Below, one piece after another: positions 34,507-46,359 of a stretch of DNA of 64,000 nt. A program made the translations under genes and the position numbers. The stretch comes from Euonymus europaeus. Taxonomy: Eukaryota > Streptophyta > Magnoliopsida > Celastrales > Celastraceae. A model generated the notes under the pieces. It was not told the origin of the DNA. It worked only from the letters and a program-made list of their open reading frames with translations, and did not search any database. Positions within the stretch are counted from its first letter, which is position 1. Each line of letters begins with the position of its first letter. Location: NCBI GenBank assembly GCA_963580455.1, contig OY756962.1:17316001-17380000 (forward strand). Reading direction: 5' to 3'.

Positions 34507-34963
34507 ATGGTTCAGGTTAAAGCGGAAGATTCCAGGAGGGAGGAGGTAGAGCTACCCCCAGAAGATGAGGTTGTTGGTGATCAAGATGTCCATAAGGTCG
34601 CCTAGGAAAAGAAGATTGAGATGGTGTTGCGCCATAAAGAGGAAGATGTAAGGAGGTTGAGGGAGCAGTTGCACGCATTAAAGAATAAAGGAAAGAATTT
34701 GGCTAGTGTCATCCAGTGCTCGGAGGAGACAACTGAAGGAGGAGACCAAGTGTACTGGTAGGTCTTACTGTCGAGGAAGTCCTTCTCCAAAATGGAGGTG
34801 AGGGCGCTTATTGGCTTCTAAGAGATATGATCTCTCCTTATCCCCTAGAGGTAGCAGGTGCTCACCCACCCTTTGTATAAACCAAGCACAAGTCCCTTCC
34901 AATAGTGGTGAAAGGCGACCATGAAGGGGCAGTGGTAGGAGCACTGGATAGGCCATGTAGAGT
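34507..34963 (+). pseudogene. gag start of a Tat-type element, copy 2
   Basis: An ATG at 34507, 50 bp after the LTR end, opens MVQVKAEDSRREEVELPPED...; the frame stops at TAG 34603, the same codon as in copy 1. Fragments like EEDVRRLREQLHALKNKGK continue the charged segment. It is cut off by the LARD-family LTR start at 34964. The shared first stop shows the gene was already dead before the tandem duplication. Confidence 0.5.
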
Positions 34964-37900
34964 TGCAATACCCCGATCATTTAAATAGTCTGTGTAAGTT
35001 AAGGGAAGGTGGAGTATATTATTTATAATTATTTTCTTATGTGTGTGTGGAACATAAGTGAGGAAATGATTAATTATTTGTTGATATAAGTCTAAGAAGT
35101 GACAAAATTGTTAATTGACGTGGGGTATTCAGAGTAATTAAAAGAAAGGAGATGGGCATAAGTGTAAAATTAGGGTAAAACATAATTAGGAAACAAAAAT
35201 TGATTAATGAAATATTAGGCACATGAATCGAGGAACCCTAGGATGGGACCTAGAGTCCGTACGCGAGGAAAGAGGCAGCGACGGAAGGGCCTTTGGTGTT
35301 AACACGACGATGAGATTGGTGCCGGAAAGAAGAAGACGACACGGGGAGTGAATTGATGGAAATTTTGTATGAAATCGGAGAGGGATTTTCGAGTAGCGAC
35401 CTGAAGAACAAACGGGGAGGCCGCCCCTTTTTCGCCATGATTCTTTCCATTCTGACCACGAATCAAGTATCTGATGCCACCAAGGGGATCGCCTGATCAC
35501 CCTTCACCCAACCCAATCTGTTGTGGCCACCATCGCCTCCTTACCGGCGATGACCTGACGGATTTGCTAAATAGGTCTGTTGACCCTCATGATAGAGAGA
35601 AAGATAAGAGGTGGGTTGATCGACCCAGTTGGAACACACCCAAGTGGGTTGACCCGTTTGACCAGAAAAAAATGAACTAAAATAATTAGTTTAAAGAATT
35701 TGTTAAATAAATGTTACTAGGTATGAGTGTTGTTATTAATTTGAGGAGGAGTCCCTTATAGTTGAATTGTTGGAATGAGGAAGGTGCACTGAGGTAAGTA
35801 ATACTCACCTGTGTCACGGAATTGAATGTTCAATAAATTGTTAATTTTATAATCCATGTATTTGTGTGTATATATAAGGAGATATGTTAGTATGAAGGAG
35901 TTATTTTTATGATACTATTATTACTATAATATTACCTGTTCTTCATTTCTTCCGGTTTTGGTTTCGGTTCTAGAGAGAGAGAGACGATTCTAGAGAGAGA
36001 AGGGCATTTGAGGTGATGTCTTGGAGATTGAAGCTTGGTTTGTAGATTTAGAGAGGATTAAAGGAAGATTCAAGCTTTGGAGGTAAGGTTTTTCATTTTT
36101 CCATTTCTAGGGTTTTTGAGTAGATCTTGTTAGTTTTGTTTAGAGTTGATTCTTATGGTCTAGATATGTTAATCCTAGGTCATATGTGGTTGTATATGTA
36201 GGTTTGATTCTTGTTTTGGAGTTGAGTTCCATAAGGTTGAAGTTTGGTGGTTGAGAGGAACCCTAGAGAGAGAAAGTAAGTTTTCTCAATTTAGTTGTTT
36301 AATTCATGATGGATACGATATATTGAGATGTTTGGATGATTAAATGAGTGTGACATTGTGTAAATTGGTTAGGTTTGGTGGAAACGGGGTTTAAACCCTA
36401 ATCGTAAGATTTGTGAATTGCTCGACACGAGGTAGGGGATTTTGCAACCTTTCTATTTAACCTTCGTTATTGTTGCCTAAATAGCGTTTCTATTCTTCAT
36501 TGGTCGCCGTTGTTTGTGTTTCCGCCTTAATTGTTTCTAAGGGGAAACGAGCCTTTTGTGGATTGTTGTTGTTGTTGAATGTTGCATGACCCGATTGAGT
36601 GTTCCGTCATTTACGTACACGTTGTGATCTTCCGTTCATGCATCATGGTAGTTATGTAAAATATATAGAATATTCATATATACATATTTATTCGGCATGA
36701 CATGTCATTATGCATTAGAGATGCATGGGGGACTCGGGTATGGACTCGGGAACCTTTAGGTTACTTGAAAGCCACATGGGAGGATGGCAAGGTGAAGGTT
36801 GTTACCACCAAGTCATGTGAATCCCATGTGGGGTAAAGCACCAGGGGTAGGGTCGAGAGTGACTTTGCCTTGTGGGATGCGGGCGTGATAGGTTCACGCA
36901 AGCGGGTGATCCTAGGAGTGGTTGGTGGTGGTGAGCTTGCTCCCGTGGAATATTACATTGAGTTGCAATGGTATTGTGGTTGTTGTGCTCCGAAGGGTTA
37001 ATCCGGGTAAATTTTGATGTGAAATTGTTGAGCATACGTTCATGTGGTAGGTACATATTGATGCATTACTCTCTTTTGGTTCTGCCTATATCAATGTTTA
37101 CTTCTTTACCCTACTGAGCTTCTAGCTCACTCCTTTACTTTCTTCCTTCCACAGGAGATACTGGTACAGGTACCGGTGGTGTGGATCGGTGAGCGGGACG
37201 TGACATGGATGGCCCTGGGTAGGATGGGGTGCTAGAGATATACTCTATGCATGTGGGTGTATGTAGTATTTCAATGTTGGGAGAATATAACCATTTGGCA
37301 CGGTTATGCTTGCATGTTAATGGGATGTTGATTTATGGTTATATTTGATAATATATGAATCTATGTGTAGATTTATATGTGATGCCATCAGTTTGTTCAT
37401 GCTAGTAGTGGATGGCCTGAGGCCTAGGGTCAGGATAGCATGTGGTTGAGGCCCGAGGCCTATGGTGGCTAGGTTGCTAGTGTGATGTTGTGTTGCTGCG
37501 TTTCTGATGCAGGTGGGCACTCTCCGATATATGGGGAGATGCCGCCGGATTTCCGGTTGATCCCGGATGTTCACACTAGTGACCTAGGAAGGGTGCGGAG
37601 AGAGCACCCAGTCACGTCTCCGGAAACGGGGCGTGACAATACAGGTAATGTGTAATGGTTGAATGGTCATGTAATTGAATTTGATTTGAGAATGTGATAT
37701 CGATATAATATTTTGTGTAATGATTTTTTACTTATATGAGACTGATATGATGACGGTTTTGATATTATTGGAAGTGACTCATTTTGTATGATTTACTAAG
37801 GTATTAAATATTGTTCATAAGCACGATGCATTGCATTACATGAAAACGGAAATTTCAATTTTATGAGAGGATATTTTTACGAACGGGGTACAACTTCTAC

Positions 37901-38592
37901 AGGGAGGGTGTATTGAAAAATTAAGGTTGTGGTTTACTGGAAATGGAAATGAAAATAGAAATGATTTTTGACTTGAAAGTGTTCTTTGGCAGAACAATTA
38001 ATTAAAGGAAAATCCCGACCGTTTGCTCTATAGCTGTTTACTTAGGTTAAGGGCCCTAATACTGGAAAATGATTTAAATGACTGACTTTTTTTAAAGATG
38101 AGGTTCATGTGCATTCATGCAAAGTATTACTTTGCTGGGCCTCGGCTCACTATGTTCCGTGATGCTGGTATTAATTTCTTAGATGATTATGCTGACTTTG
38201 GAATTGATGGTGTCGCCGTAGATCCATGAAAAATATGCTCATGTGACGGAAGCTTGTTTTCATGGAAGATTGCTCAACTAAATTTTACATTTATTTATGT
38301 ACTTATAGTTAATAGCTTTGATGTATAGTAACAATTGTAGATTCAGGAACGACGAAGAAAAGTATAAGATTCACAGTGGTATATTTAGAGTATATTAATT
38401 GGATGTTACTGCTTATTTAAAATATATAAGATGACGTCTTTATTTCATATTAGGTTAATAGTGAATTTTGTGGAATTGTTTCTTGAAGTGGTTTGGTATT
38501 AAATGTAGGGTGAGTGAGTTTATATTGTAATATAAGTAGCGTTCTAGACTACAAGCCCAGGAATTAGGGTTTTTGTGGGTCGAGACGTTACA
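34964..38592 (+). mobile_element. LARD-family 5' LTR, plus strand, split by a Tekay LTR
   Basis: Begins TGCAATACCCCGATC and ends GGGTCGAGACGTTACA, followed by a primer site. Without the insertion at 35940-37638 it is about 1930 bp, close to the 1883 and 1963 bp of the complete LARD copy. Segments such as aagcacgatgcattgcattaca match that copy's LTR in reverse complement. No 3' LTR is visible downstream, so the element is truncated. Confidence 0.75.
35940..37638 (+). mobile_element. 5'-truncated Tekay-type LTR inserted in the LARD-family LTR
   Basis: From about cttccggttttggtttcgg the sequence follows the Tekay-type LTR (compare 61594-63866 in reverse), including the GA-rich tract, the tgcatgacccgattg region and ccacaggagatactggtac, and ends ACGGGGCGTGACA at 37638. 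The first part with TGTGAAACC and the palindromic module is missing, and there is no target duplicate, so a deletion probably removed the left end after insertion. Confidence 0.8.
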
Positions 38593-38593
38593 G

Positions 38594-38710
38594 TTGGTAT
38601 CAAAGGACAACGATCCTTTAAATTAAAGTAATTCATTAAAATAAATAAATATAAACGTATGAATTTTTAAAAGAGTCACATCAACATCAAGGATCGGCAC
38701 AACCATTGTG
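38594..38710 (+). other. primer-binding site and leader of the LARD-family copy
   Basis: ttggtatcaaag (38594-38605; the usual site is TTGGTATCAGAG) follows the LTR end by one base. The leader up to catcaaggatcggcacaacc matches the leader of the LARD element at about 31780-31898 on the minus strand. Similarity is lost after about 38710. Confidence 0.75.
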
Positions 38711-38754
38711 ACGACTTACCCCAAATATGAACCTAGGATTGATTGTTAGTTAGA

Positions 38755-39480
38755 AAAATATGTATTTTGGGTGTTGATGTGTAAACAGGGAGGTTTGAAA
38801 CTGGACTGGGCGCAGTCCAGTGGGCTATATGTAGGAAAGGGGACCAGAGTATTTGAAATTGGACTGGGCACACCTCATGGGCGTCTAGGCCCTGCGCCCA
38901 GTCCAGTGGGCGATTCGAAGATGAGAAGGCGCTTACCAAGGCGCACCTTGCCTGGGTATGAAATTTTTTACACACCCAGGATGGTGCCTAAAGCAACTTG
39001 TTTGTCGAATTTTCGTTAGGACAGAACGCCTACACTCCAGGAGTAGTGCCTAGGCGCAACCTGATGTTTCAAAAGGGCTCACGGGAGCCAAAAATGGTAT
39101 TTTCTTTGGGTATCCAAGTTCTAGAGTGAGAGAGAGTGATGAACCTAGGTAGTGCCTAGGCGCAACCTGATGTTTCAACCGGGTAAACCCTTTGTGGATG
39201 CAGTGTGAATGATGATTGTGCTCTCATTCATTGATGGTTGGATACCATGGTGTACATTTGAGGTTTGGTCAATGCATAGTTGAAAACTAGTGGATTGACT
39301 AATGTGTTTGGCCTATAAGGGAATACTCGGACTTTATGTTTTGAAATGTGACATTTGCATGATATATATCATATTGTTGCACTATCCTATTTTGACATCT
39401 GTTTGATTGTTGATTTACTCTATTACTCTTACTGAGATTCTTGCTCACTCCTTTACTTTCTTTCTCCGCACAGGTTAGAC
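38755..39480 (+). mobile_element. degenerate Tekay-type LTR remnant
   Basis: It has the palindromic ctaggcgc module with repeated ggactgggcgcagtcc-like phrases, the GA tract (agagtgagagagagtg), then jumps to the later LTR part (gaatgatgattgtgctctcattcat...ttggtcaatgcatagttg). About 1 kb is missing, and gtgcctaggcgcaacctgat is duplicated at about 39044 and 39151 around the break. It ends near ttctttctccgcacaggtt. No TG...CA ends survive. Confidence 0.7.
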
Positions 39481-40537
39481 ACATATTAACCTGGCGTGAG
39501 GGTATGGCAGTTTGTTTTTTTTTCCGTGGTGACTGATGTTATAGTCATTGGTTTTTCTTTCCTTCATATTTATGTTCTACAAAATTATTTGTACCAATAC
39601 TTGTGACCAAGTCCAATTTATGGAATATATACAAGAAATCTTGAGTATGCCATAAATTTGATTGACATCCGTTAAAATGTTCAACAAATAATATGACAAG
39701 ACCAAGCAACACGACACATTGACAAAGGTAGGGGAAAAACTATCAAGAATAGACCACTTGAAAGTGCATTCTTATTTATGCCCAAGGCAATGTGCATAGA
39801 AGCAAGTGATTAGCTGCTAACAAAGGAAGACCAAGAAGAAAATGTGTGCCTTATAACTTGAACCTCTTCAACATCTACATAAATCCTTAGCATTAATGGA
39901 GCAATTAATATTCAAGACATATCCCTTGTGAGTGATTTTGATCTGCTGTAAAATTTTTATAGTAAGTCCCGTTGTAATGGCTACAAAGTCACTCTAATTT
40001 TTATTTTAAAAAAAATCATGAATGAGTTTAGGAATCCAAATTTTTTTTTTGTCCCAAACAAATTTCAAATTGAACATAAAAAGACGTGAAAATTTTGAAC
40101 TGTTCAATATAAATTGAAAACATTTTATATGTCCTTTGGTATGAATTGAATTTGTTTGGGACAACAACAAAAAAATTTCGACTCTTAAATCCGATTAAAA
40201 TACGTTTGTGATTTTTAAAAGATATATAAAAATAACATGCCCATATTTTACATGACTCTATGAGTCAAGAAGAACTGCATTTACGAGTTCAAAAATTTTT
40301 TTTAGGAATGCATTGATTTGGATGAAGCAAAAGTTTCTATAGAGTTTTTGAGAAGGCACTCTCTTTACTTCTGCCATGATAATTGGTTTTAAAAATTATC
40401 ACAATCTTTTAGACTGCCTGTCAAGGTCATGGTCTTCTTAAATTAAAATAATTAATAATAATTATAATATCCAACACCTCTAATAAATCAATATAAATGA
40501 ATGGATCAGCTAGTGTGGTTGATCAACATACGAAGAT
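39481..40537. other. non-coding stretch upstream of the LRR pseudogene
   Basis: No open frame with recognisable motifs. It holds an AT-rich foldback (40009-40222) and the presumed promoter side of the LRR receptor-like gene; no clear TATA box can be singled out among many AT runs. Confidence 0.4.
40009..40222. repeat. foldback (MITE-like) element
   Basis: gtcccaaacaaatttcaaat (from 40051) pairs imperfectly with ttgaatttgtttgggac (about 40147-40162), and outer arms around aatcatgaatgagtttagga and cgattaaaatacgtttgtgatt also pair roughly. The arms are about 60-70 bp around a short spacer. No clear target duplicate was found, so the borders are approximate. Confidence 0.5.
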
Positions 40538-43500
40538 ATGGGACCAAAGTGGATATGTATTGTGGTAGTCATGTGGGTATCAATAGATGGTGGGTGGTGC
40601 CAGGGGTGTTGGGATCAAGAGAGACTTGCTCTCTTACAACTCAAACCTTCATTCAATTACCTAAACTGGTTGAAAGGTGAAGACTTCACACTGTTGTATG
40701 TGGGAAGTGGTTGAGTGTAGTCCAGCAACTGTGCGAGTAATTAAACTCTTCATTGATCGAAGAAATGGAGGATTGGACTTGCCGGTGTTCTATATCAATT
40801 CATCTTTGTTTCTCTCGTTTGAAGAACTGAAAGAACTCTACTTGGAGGCCAATAATATAGGTGGTTGCATTGAGAATGAAGGTCCTAATTCCTCAAACAC
40901 GTACTTAGTGAAATTAATTTGATTTACTTTTACACTATTATTTGCTTAGTATTGTTGTGGCTAACTACTTGCTTGTAGGATTTGAAATATTTTCGTAAAG
41001 GTTGAGCAATCTGGAGCTGCTTGACTTGAACTATAATAACTTTCATAACACCATCATATCATTTCTACGTGGTATTTCTTCCTTAAAAGTTTTATATATG
41101 CGAAGCAATCAATTAAAGGGAATAATTGATGCCTATGGTACAGAATTCAATAGGTTTCTAGTTTAATTTACTTCAACCATATCTAGATTGAAAAGTGATT
41201 CACTTTCTTTACAAAATTCTACGATTTGAACAACTTGGAGGTGTTAGGTATGAGCGAGAATAAGATCGAATTCTTCGGATCTCTTCAAGGTACAAATTGA
41301 GAATGCATATTGTCATTGTGTCTTTCCATGCATGGGGGCCGGAAGTGCATTTTTACTCTATATGTGCACATAGTGATTTGAGTGATAATTTATTTGAAAA
41401 TAGTGTAGTTTTCTCTTACCGAACCTTCACACCTCTAATTAATATGTTAATAAATTGCATAATATTCTAATTCATGGTAGAGGTTTGATATATAGTTTAC
41501 ATTTTTTCTTTCTTTGCAGGCGAAAGAACTTTGAACAAGTTACAATTTCTTGATTTACGAAGTCAATAGATAAATACAAGCATTCAACTGCAATCGTTAG
41601 GGTCATTCCCAAACCTCAAGACACTTTATCTTACAAATAATTAACTCCTTTAATGGAACAACAACTAATCAAGGTATGTATGCACACCAATATATTATTT
41701 ACATAATTATAGATTGATATTTTTACTATATAAATTGGTGGTCTACCTACACGTGTATGCATAGAGTTGGGTAATTTGATCGCACTTAAAGAATTGTACC
41801 TGGATGGTTCTCTTCAACATGCAGACTTTCTCCAAAGCATTGGATCACTGACTTCTCTTAAAATTTTAAGTGCAACAGATTTTGGACTCAAGGGAATCCT
41901 ACCTAATCAAGTTAGTTTTTTTTGTTATATCAATTTATCTTATTTGCAATGTTCAATATTTTAACGTAAAAGGGGAATCAACTCTTCAATCTGCAGGCTG
42001 GTGCGAACTGAAGAACTTGCAACAACATAATCTCAATTCTAATGAACTTAATGGGACACTCCCACCATGTTTAGGAAACTTGTCATCTCTTGCAACCCTC
42101 TGGCTTGGAAGTAATCATATTGAAGTCTCAATGTCATTAAAGTCATTGGAAAATCTATCAAATCTCAACGATTTCGGCATTAATAACATCATTCTAGATC
42201 TTGATACCAATTATGGACTCCAAGATTTCAACTACAGTCATTGAATTTTTGGATTTATTTATTCGGGAAATCAAAACCACATCTTCCCCATTTCATCTAT
42301 TATCAAAATGAATTGGAATATATTCAGCTATCCGGTTGTGGCTTTGGAAGTGTGTTTCCAACTTGGTTGCTTCAGAATAACACATTTTTAGTTTCTTTTG
42401 AACTGAATGGTAACTACTTTAAGGGCCCATTGCTATTGCCATCACATTCTAATATACTTCTCTTTAAGATAGATATATCTGACAACAGGTTGCAAGGTTA
42501 AATTCCTACTAGTATGAGTATTCTTGCCTCTATACGACCTTGCTTCAGTCGGATATAGTCTCCAAGCTATGCTTATTTAAATAATAACAGGCTTCAAGGT
42601 CAATTACCCCCATGGTATTCTTAACAGCTTTATTATTAATGCGATAGACCTTCGCTATAACAACGTCAGCAGCATCATTCCAAGTTGGATCAGCAATTCC
42701 TCAACATTGGATGTTCTTCTTTGAGGGAACCAGTTCCATGGTGAGATTCCTATTGGATTTTGCAATCTAAAGGAAGTAGGCTTCTTGGATCTTTCGTTGA
42801 ATAATTTATCTGACCGTTTGCCTCCTTGTTTGAGTAAATTGAAAATTGGCGCTAGATTTGGGCATTATATAGACATTCCAAACTTCTATGGGAAGACTTT
42901 GTGGAGTTTACAGTAAAGAGTATGCCCCTTAATTACTCAGGAATTATCGTCGATTACATGTTTGGAATTGATCTGTCTTGCAACAAATTCTCAGGTGAAA
43001 TCCCACCCGAACTTGGAAACCTAAGTGATCTCAAATCTTCGATCCTGTCACACAACAATCTTATAAGATCAATCCCCACAAATTTTGGAAAGTTAAAGCA
43101 GATTGAGAGTGTGGATATTTCTTACAACTACTTGATTGGTCTAGTCCCTCCTTAGCTTACAGAGTTGAACTTTCTAGCATATTTTAAAGCGGCACACAAT
43201 AATTTTTCAGGCCCTCTTTCAAACAGGAAAGGCCAATTTTTAACTTTTAATGAGAGTAATTATGAGGGAAATCCTTTTCTATGGGGACCTCCATTGACTA
43301 AAAGTTACAAAAAACAATTTTGTATTACCGTCTCCAAATGCTTTTCTTTGTGAAGATGATGATTTGATGGACATGAGTGCTTTCTATGTGACTTTTATGC
43401 CATCTTATCTTATGGCACTACTTGGAATAGTGGTAGTTCTACACATAAATCCATATTGGCGACAAGCATCGTTTTATCGTATAGAAGTGTGAGCCACAGC

Positions 43501-43563
43501 TTGCTATTATTTCATGGAGGACAATTTCTCTGGAATGTGTAGCTCTTTTGGTAGATGGTGGTG
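40538..43563 (+). pseudogene. LRR receptor-like protein (RLP) pseudogene
   Basis: An ATG at 40538 starts a signal-peptide-like stretch (KWICIVVVMWVSI) and the N-terminal cap (CWDQERLALLQLKPSFN). A frameshift near 40680 leads to CCMWEVVECS...VIKLF, the second half of the cap. LRR units follow in several exon-like blocks with gt...ag-type borders (acceptors near 40978, 41519 and 41997). Later come LNGTLPPCLGNLSSL, IDLSCNKFSGEIPPELGNL, LSHNNLIRSIP and VDISYNYLIG. The C-terminal cap (NYEGNPFLWGPPL) and, in another frame, a membrane segment (YLMALLGIVVVLHI) with a short tail complete it. There is no kinase domain, so this is an RLP, a cell-surface perception protein. Stops and frameshifts (43153, about 43350, 43490) make it a pseudogene. 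Confidence 0.88.
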
Positions 43564-43616
43564 ATCAATGTTTCATGTTTTCCTTTGGATGTTGTAATTC
43601 TATTTTTGGATTTGTG

Positions 43617-44273
43617 CACTAAAAGAAAACTGGAGATTACCGATGAAATTTATCGACGAAAATTTTTGATCGGTAAATACCAACGAATTACAGACGGATT
43701 ACCAACGATATTTTCATTTTAGAAATTACCGACTGCTTGTAGCTAATTCTTACTATACTCTCTAATAATTTTTTTATTTTAATTTTAATTCTTACCGACG
43801 GATTTTTATTTATTTATTTTTGTTTTTTGTCGATGGTTGATCGGTAAATACCAACGAATTACAGACGGATTACCAACGATATTTTCATTTTAGAAATTAC
43901 CGACTGCTTGTTGCTAATTCTTACTATACTCTCTAATAATTTTTTTATTTTAATTTTAATTCTTACCGACGGATTTTTATTTATTTATTTTTGTTTTTTG
44001 TCGATGGATTATCGACTGATTTTTTAATTTTGATTTTTTTAATTTTTTTATCGATGGATATTTCCGTCGGTAATTATCAACGGACACATATCCGTCGGTA
44101 AATCCATCGACTATTTACCGACGAAATATTTTTCATTGGTAATCAAATAGCGACGAGCGTTTTACCAACGGATACTATTATGTCGGAAATCCGTCGGTAA
44201 TATAGATTACCGACAAATTTTCCTGTATTGCTGAAGGAAAAATTCGTCGGTAAAAAGCAAAATTATTGTAGTG
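43617..44273. mobile_element. non-autonomous CACTA (En/Spm) element
   Basis: It starts CACTAAAAGAAAAC, ends ATTATTGTAGTG and is flanked by the 3-bp duplicate GTG (43614-43616 and 44274-44276), as is standard for CACTA elements. Many subterminal copies of cgtcggtaa / ttaccgacg on both strands resemble transposase-binding repeats. At 657 bp it has no transposase and needs one in trans. It lies about 55 bp behind the LRR pseudogene. Confidence 0.88.
43668..44009. repeat. 171-bp tandem duplication within the CACTA element
   Basis: gatcggtaaataccaacgaa starts at 43668 and 43839; the two 171-bp copies are nearly identical (one visible change, tgtagcta against tgttgcta). It arose recently relative to the element's other sequence. 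Confidence 0.85.
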
Positions 44274-44276
44274 GTG

Positions 44277-44622
44277 AATGTGTATGAAACTTTGTATATC
44301 AAATATTTTTCTTCTCTAACAACTAGTTGAGAAATTATTTTAGAGCCCCAAAATGATGAGGACACATTTAATGTTCTTAAACGATTGTAAATTATGTCAG
44401 AATTCTACACCCACATACATGTCAATAATATTTTCCAATTTGGATTATCTAATTTTGGTAGAAATATCGAACCCGCACAGTTTTGTTTCTACAAATTAGT
44501 GCAACTACTAAAGGGTCGGCTAGGAAACATGTCTTGTTGTATGTAAGGGGTGGGCTTTTACCCATATAAACCACTTTGTAATTGGGACTTACCCCCACCG
44601 ATGTGGGATATTGGTTATAACA
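44277..44622 (-). mobile_element. possible copia-type LTR remnant
   Basis: On the minus strand a purine run (gcgggggag) is followed by TGTTATAACCAATATCCCACATCGG (positions 44622 downward); the beginning and the tcccacatcgg phrase are typical of plant copia-like LTRs. The other end is not defined and may have been cut by the CACTA insertion. No internal coding region can be linked to it. Confidence 0.4.
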
Positions 44623-45061
44623 CTCCCCCGCAGTTATAGGAAAAGTTGTATAAAACCTAACAAGTAGACAAGTAGACGTCACGTCAAACTAGATTGAGCA
44701 CGTTTTGGACCTATCTTGCTCCAAAATATAACACTCAAATCTTAGTGGACTTCTAGGTTTTCTTTCAGCCCAATCCTTCAAGAATTCAAGGCTCAAATAT
44801 TATTTTGCTTCTTGGTCCATTCTCGACTTTAATTTTGATTACGTAAAATATTTATTTTACAGTCTAAATCAAAATTCGGAGACTTATTATTTTTCATAAA
44901 TACACATACAAGAACTTTGTATCTCTTAACAAAAATAATTTTATCCTAGGGTTATCTTAAGAGCACCAAAACCCAATAAAATTATATCCATTCGTTATAC
45001 AAATTATATTCTTGTAACTTTCTCAATAACCATTGTGATATGGTGGATTTTGCCGATCTTC

Positions 45062-45301
45062 CTTAAATAGGACAAAAGATTATTTAGGGCTACCGAGGGG
45101 ACTCCACAGGACATACATATTGTGACTCCTGAAATATTATTCTTTACAATCAAACCATATGACTAGGAATAATATATCAATCTTAAATAGGACAAGAGAT
45201 TATTTAGGGCTACCAAGGGGACTCCGCAGGACATACATATTGTGGCTCCCGAAATATTATTTTTTACAATCAAACCCTATGACTAGGAATAATATATCAA
45301 T
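45062..45301. repeat. 120-bp tandem duplication
   Basis: cttaaataggacaRgagatt starts at 45062 and 45182; the two 120-bp units differ at a handful of positions. The second ends exactly where the MITE with its target duplicate begins. Confidence 0.85.
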
Positions 45302-45305
45302 CCAA

Positions 45306-45452
45306 GGGTTAAATACATTTTTGGTCACCGAAAGATTTGTCATTTTTCGTTTTGGTCACTGAATGTTCAAATGTTATATATCAGTCACTTATATATCAGT
45401 CACCAAAATGAAAAATGACAAATCTTTCGGTGATCAAAGTGTACTTACCCCC
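45306..45452. mobile_element. 147-bp Mutator-like MITE
   Basis: It has inverted ends of about 50 bp (gggttaaatacatttttggt at the left, the reverse complement of ...gtgtacttaccccc at the right, sharing gatttgtcatttttc) and a perfect 10-bp duplicate ATCAATCCAA at 45296-45305 and 45453-45462. Long inverted ends with a 9-10-bp duplicate point to the MULE group. There is no coding capacity. Confidence 0.85.
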
Positions 45453-45462
45453 ATCAATCCAA

Positions 45463-46359
45463 TGCTCGTATGACACTACCTGAACTTTTGATGCACTCCC
45501 CAATATGTACAATTCTTACATCGAGGCTTTTCCATAATTAGAAACCTGTATCTGACCTGTAGGAAATGTACTTGCATATCTTTCATGCAACACCCGATAA
45601 ATCAGAGTGAGTTTATTCGTACTATTGAACAATCCAAAATCCATATTAAAATTGACCCGTTGATCAATTTAAATCACAATGTTTGATTTCTTAGAATCAC
45701 TATTCATTGTTTGTGGATAGATTAATTTAAACTTCTCAGATGGGTGCTTACACTTCCGTAACCGAAAGTACATGAATGACTATATTGTAGGTTTGCGCTC
45801 ATATCCTAGTAGCGTACATCCAACTCATCAAGATTATTGACAATAGTGTGTGTCTCACTTATTGATGAATCAAAACTCACATGCTATAAGTATAAACATT
45901 TTGACCTCTCAAGCATGAGATATACCATACTCCCACAACTATAGGATGAACAACTCTTTGATTGAACTTTTATTGTTGTTCATTCTTATGTAAGTACGTC
46001 AATGTATATGTCCATTATACACCAGTGCACCAATCTGAGAATCCTCTCAAATGGTCAAGACAAACCATTCCCCCAATTGGAGATGTTCATGCACTACAAC
46101 CTATATCAACAAAATGCCTAGCTTTGTCAATTTGGTTGTGACTAATGATTTAGGATGAAATAATGAATCTTGTGTCAATCTATAGTCACACTTAAAGTGT
46201 ATCTGAGTATCCAACATTCACATGTCTAACAACTTTAGACCTTGATAGAACATTCACGTATAAATGAAATATTTAAAACACAAATGCAATCATAAAATGT
46301 TTTTTCTTGATTTTCAAAAGTTCCTTTACATGATATATTTTTAGGACATTATCCCAACA
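45463..46359 (-). mobile_element. probable LTR remnant starting TGTTGGGATAATGTCC (minus strand)
   Basis: On the minus strand TGTTGGGATAATGTCCTAAA begins at 46359, right where the copia B reverse transcriptase stops (after VLGVKWV). Such a start is known from plant copia-like LTRs. The segment is AT-rich and non-coding and seems to continue through the 120-bp duplication. No matching end or target duplicate was found. Confidence 0.4.

Larger units (their letters stand above)
34045..35242 (+). repeat. second copy of a tandem 1.2-kb composite unit
   Basis: Unit 1 is 14419-15463 plus 33880-34044 (about 1210 bp without the inserted element); unit 2 is 34045-35242 (1198 bp). Each holds the end of a Tat-type LTR, its primer site, the start of gag and the beginning of a LARD-family LTR. 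The Tat-to-LARD junction is equivalent in both (agttg then TaatacMccg), so a composite was duplicated head to tail. By eye the copies differ at roughly one base in ten in gag. Confidence 0.75.
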
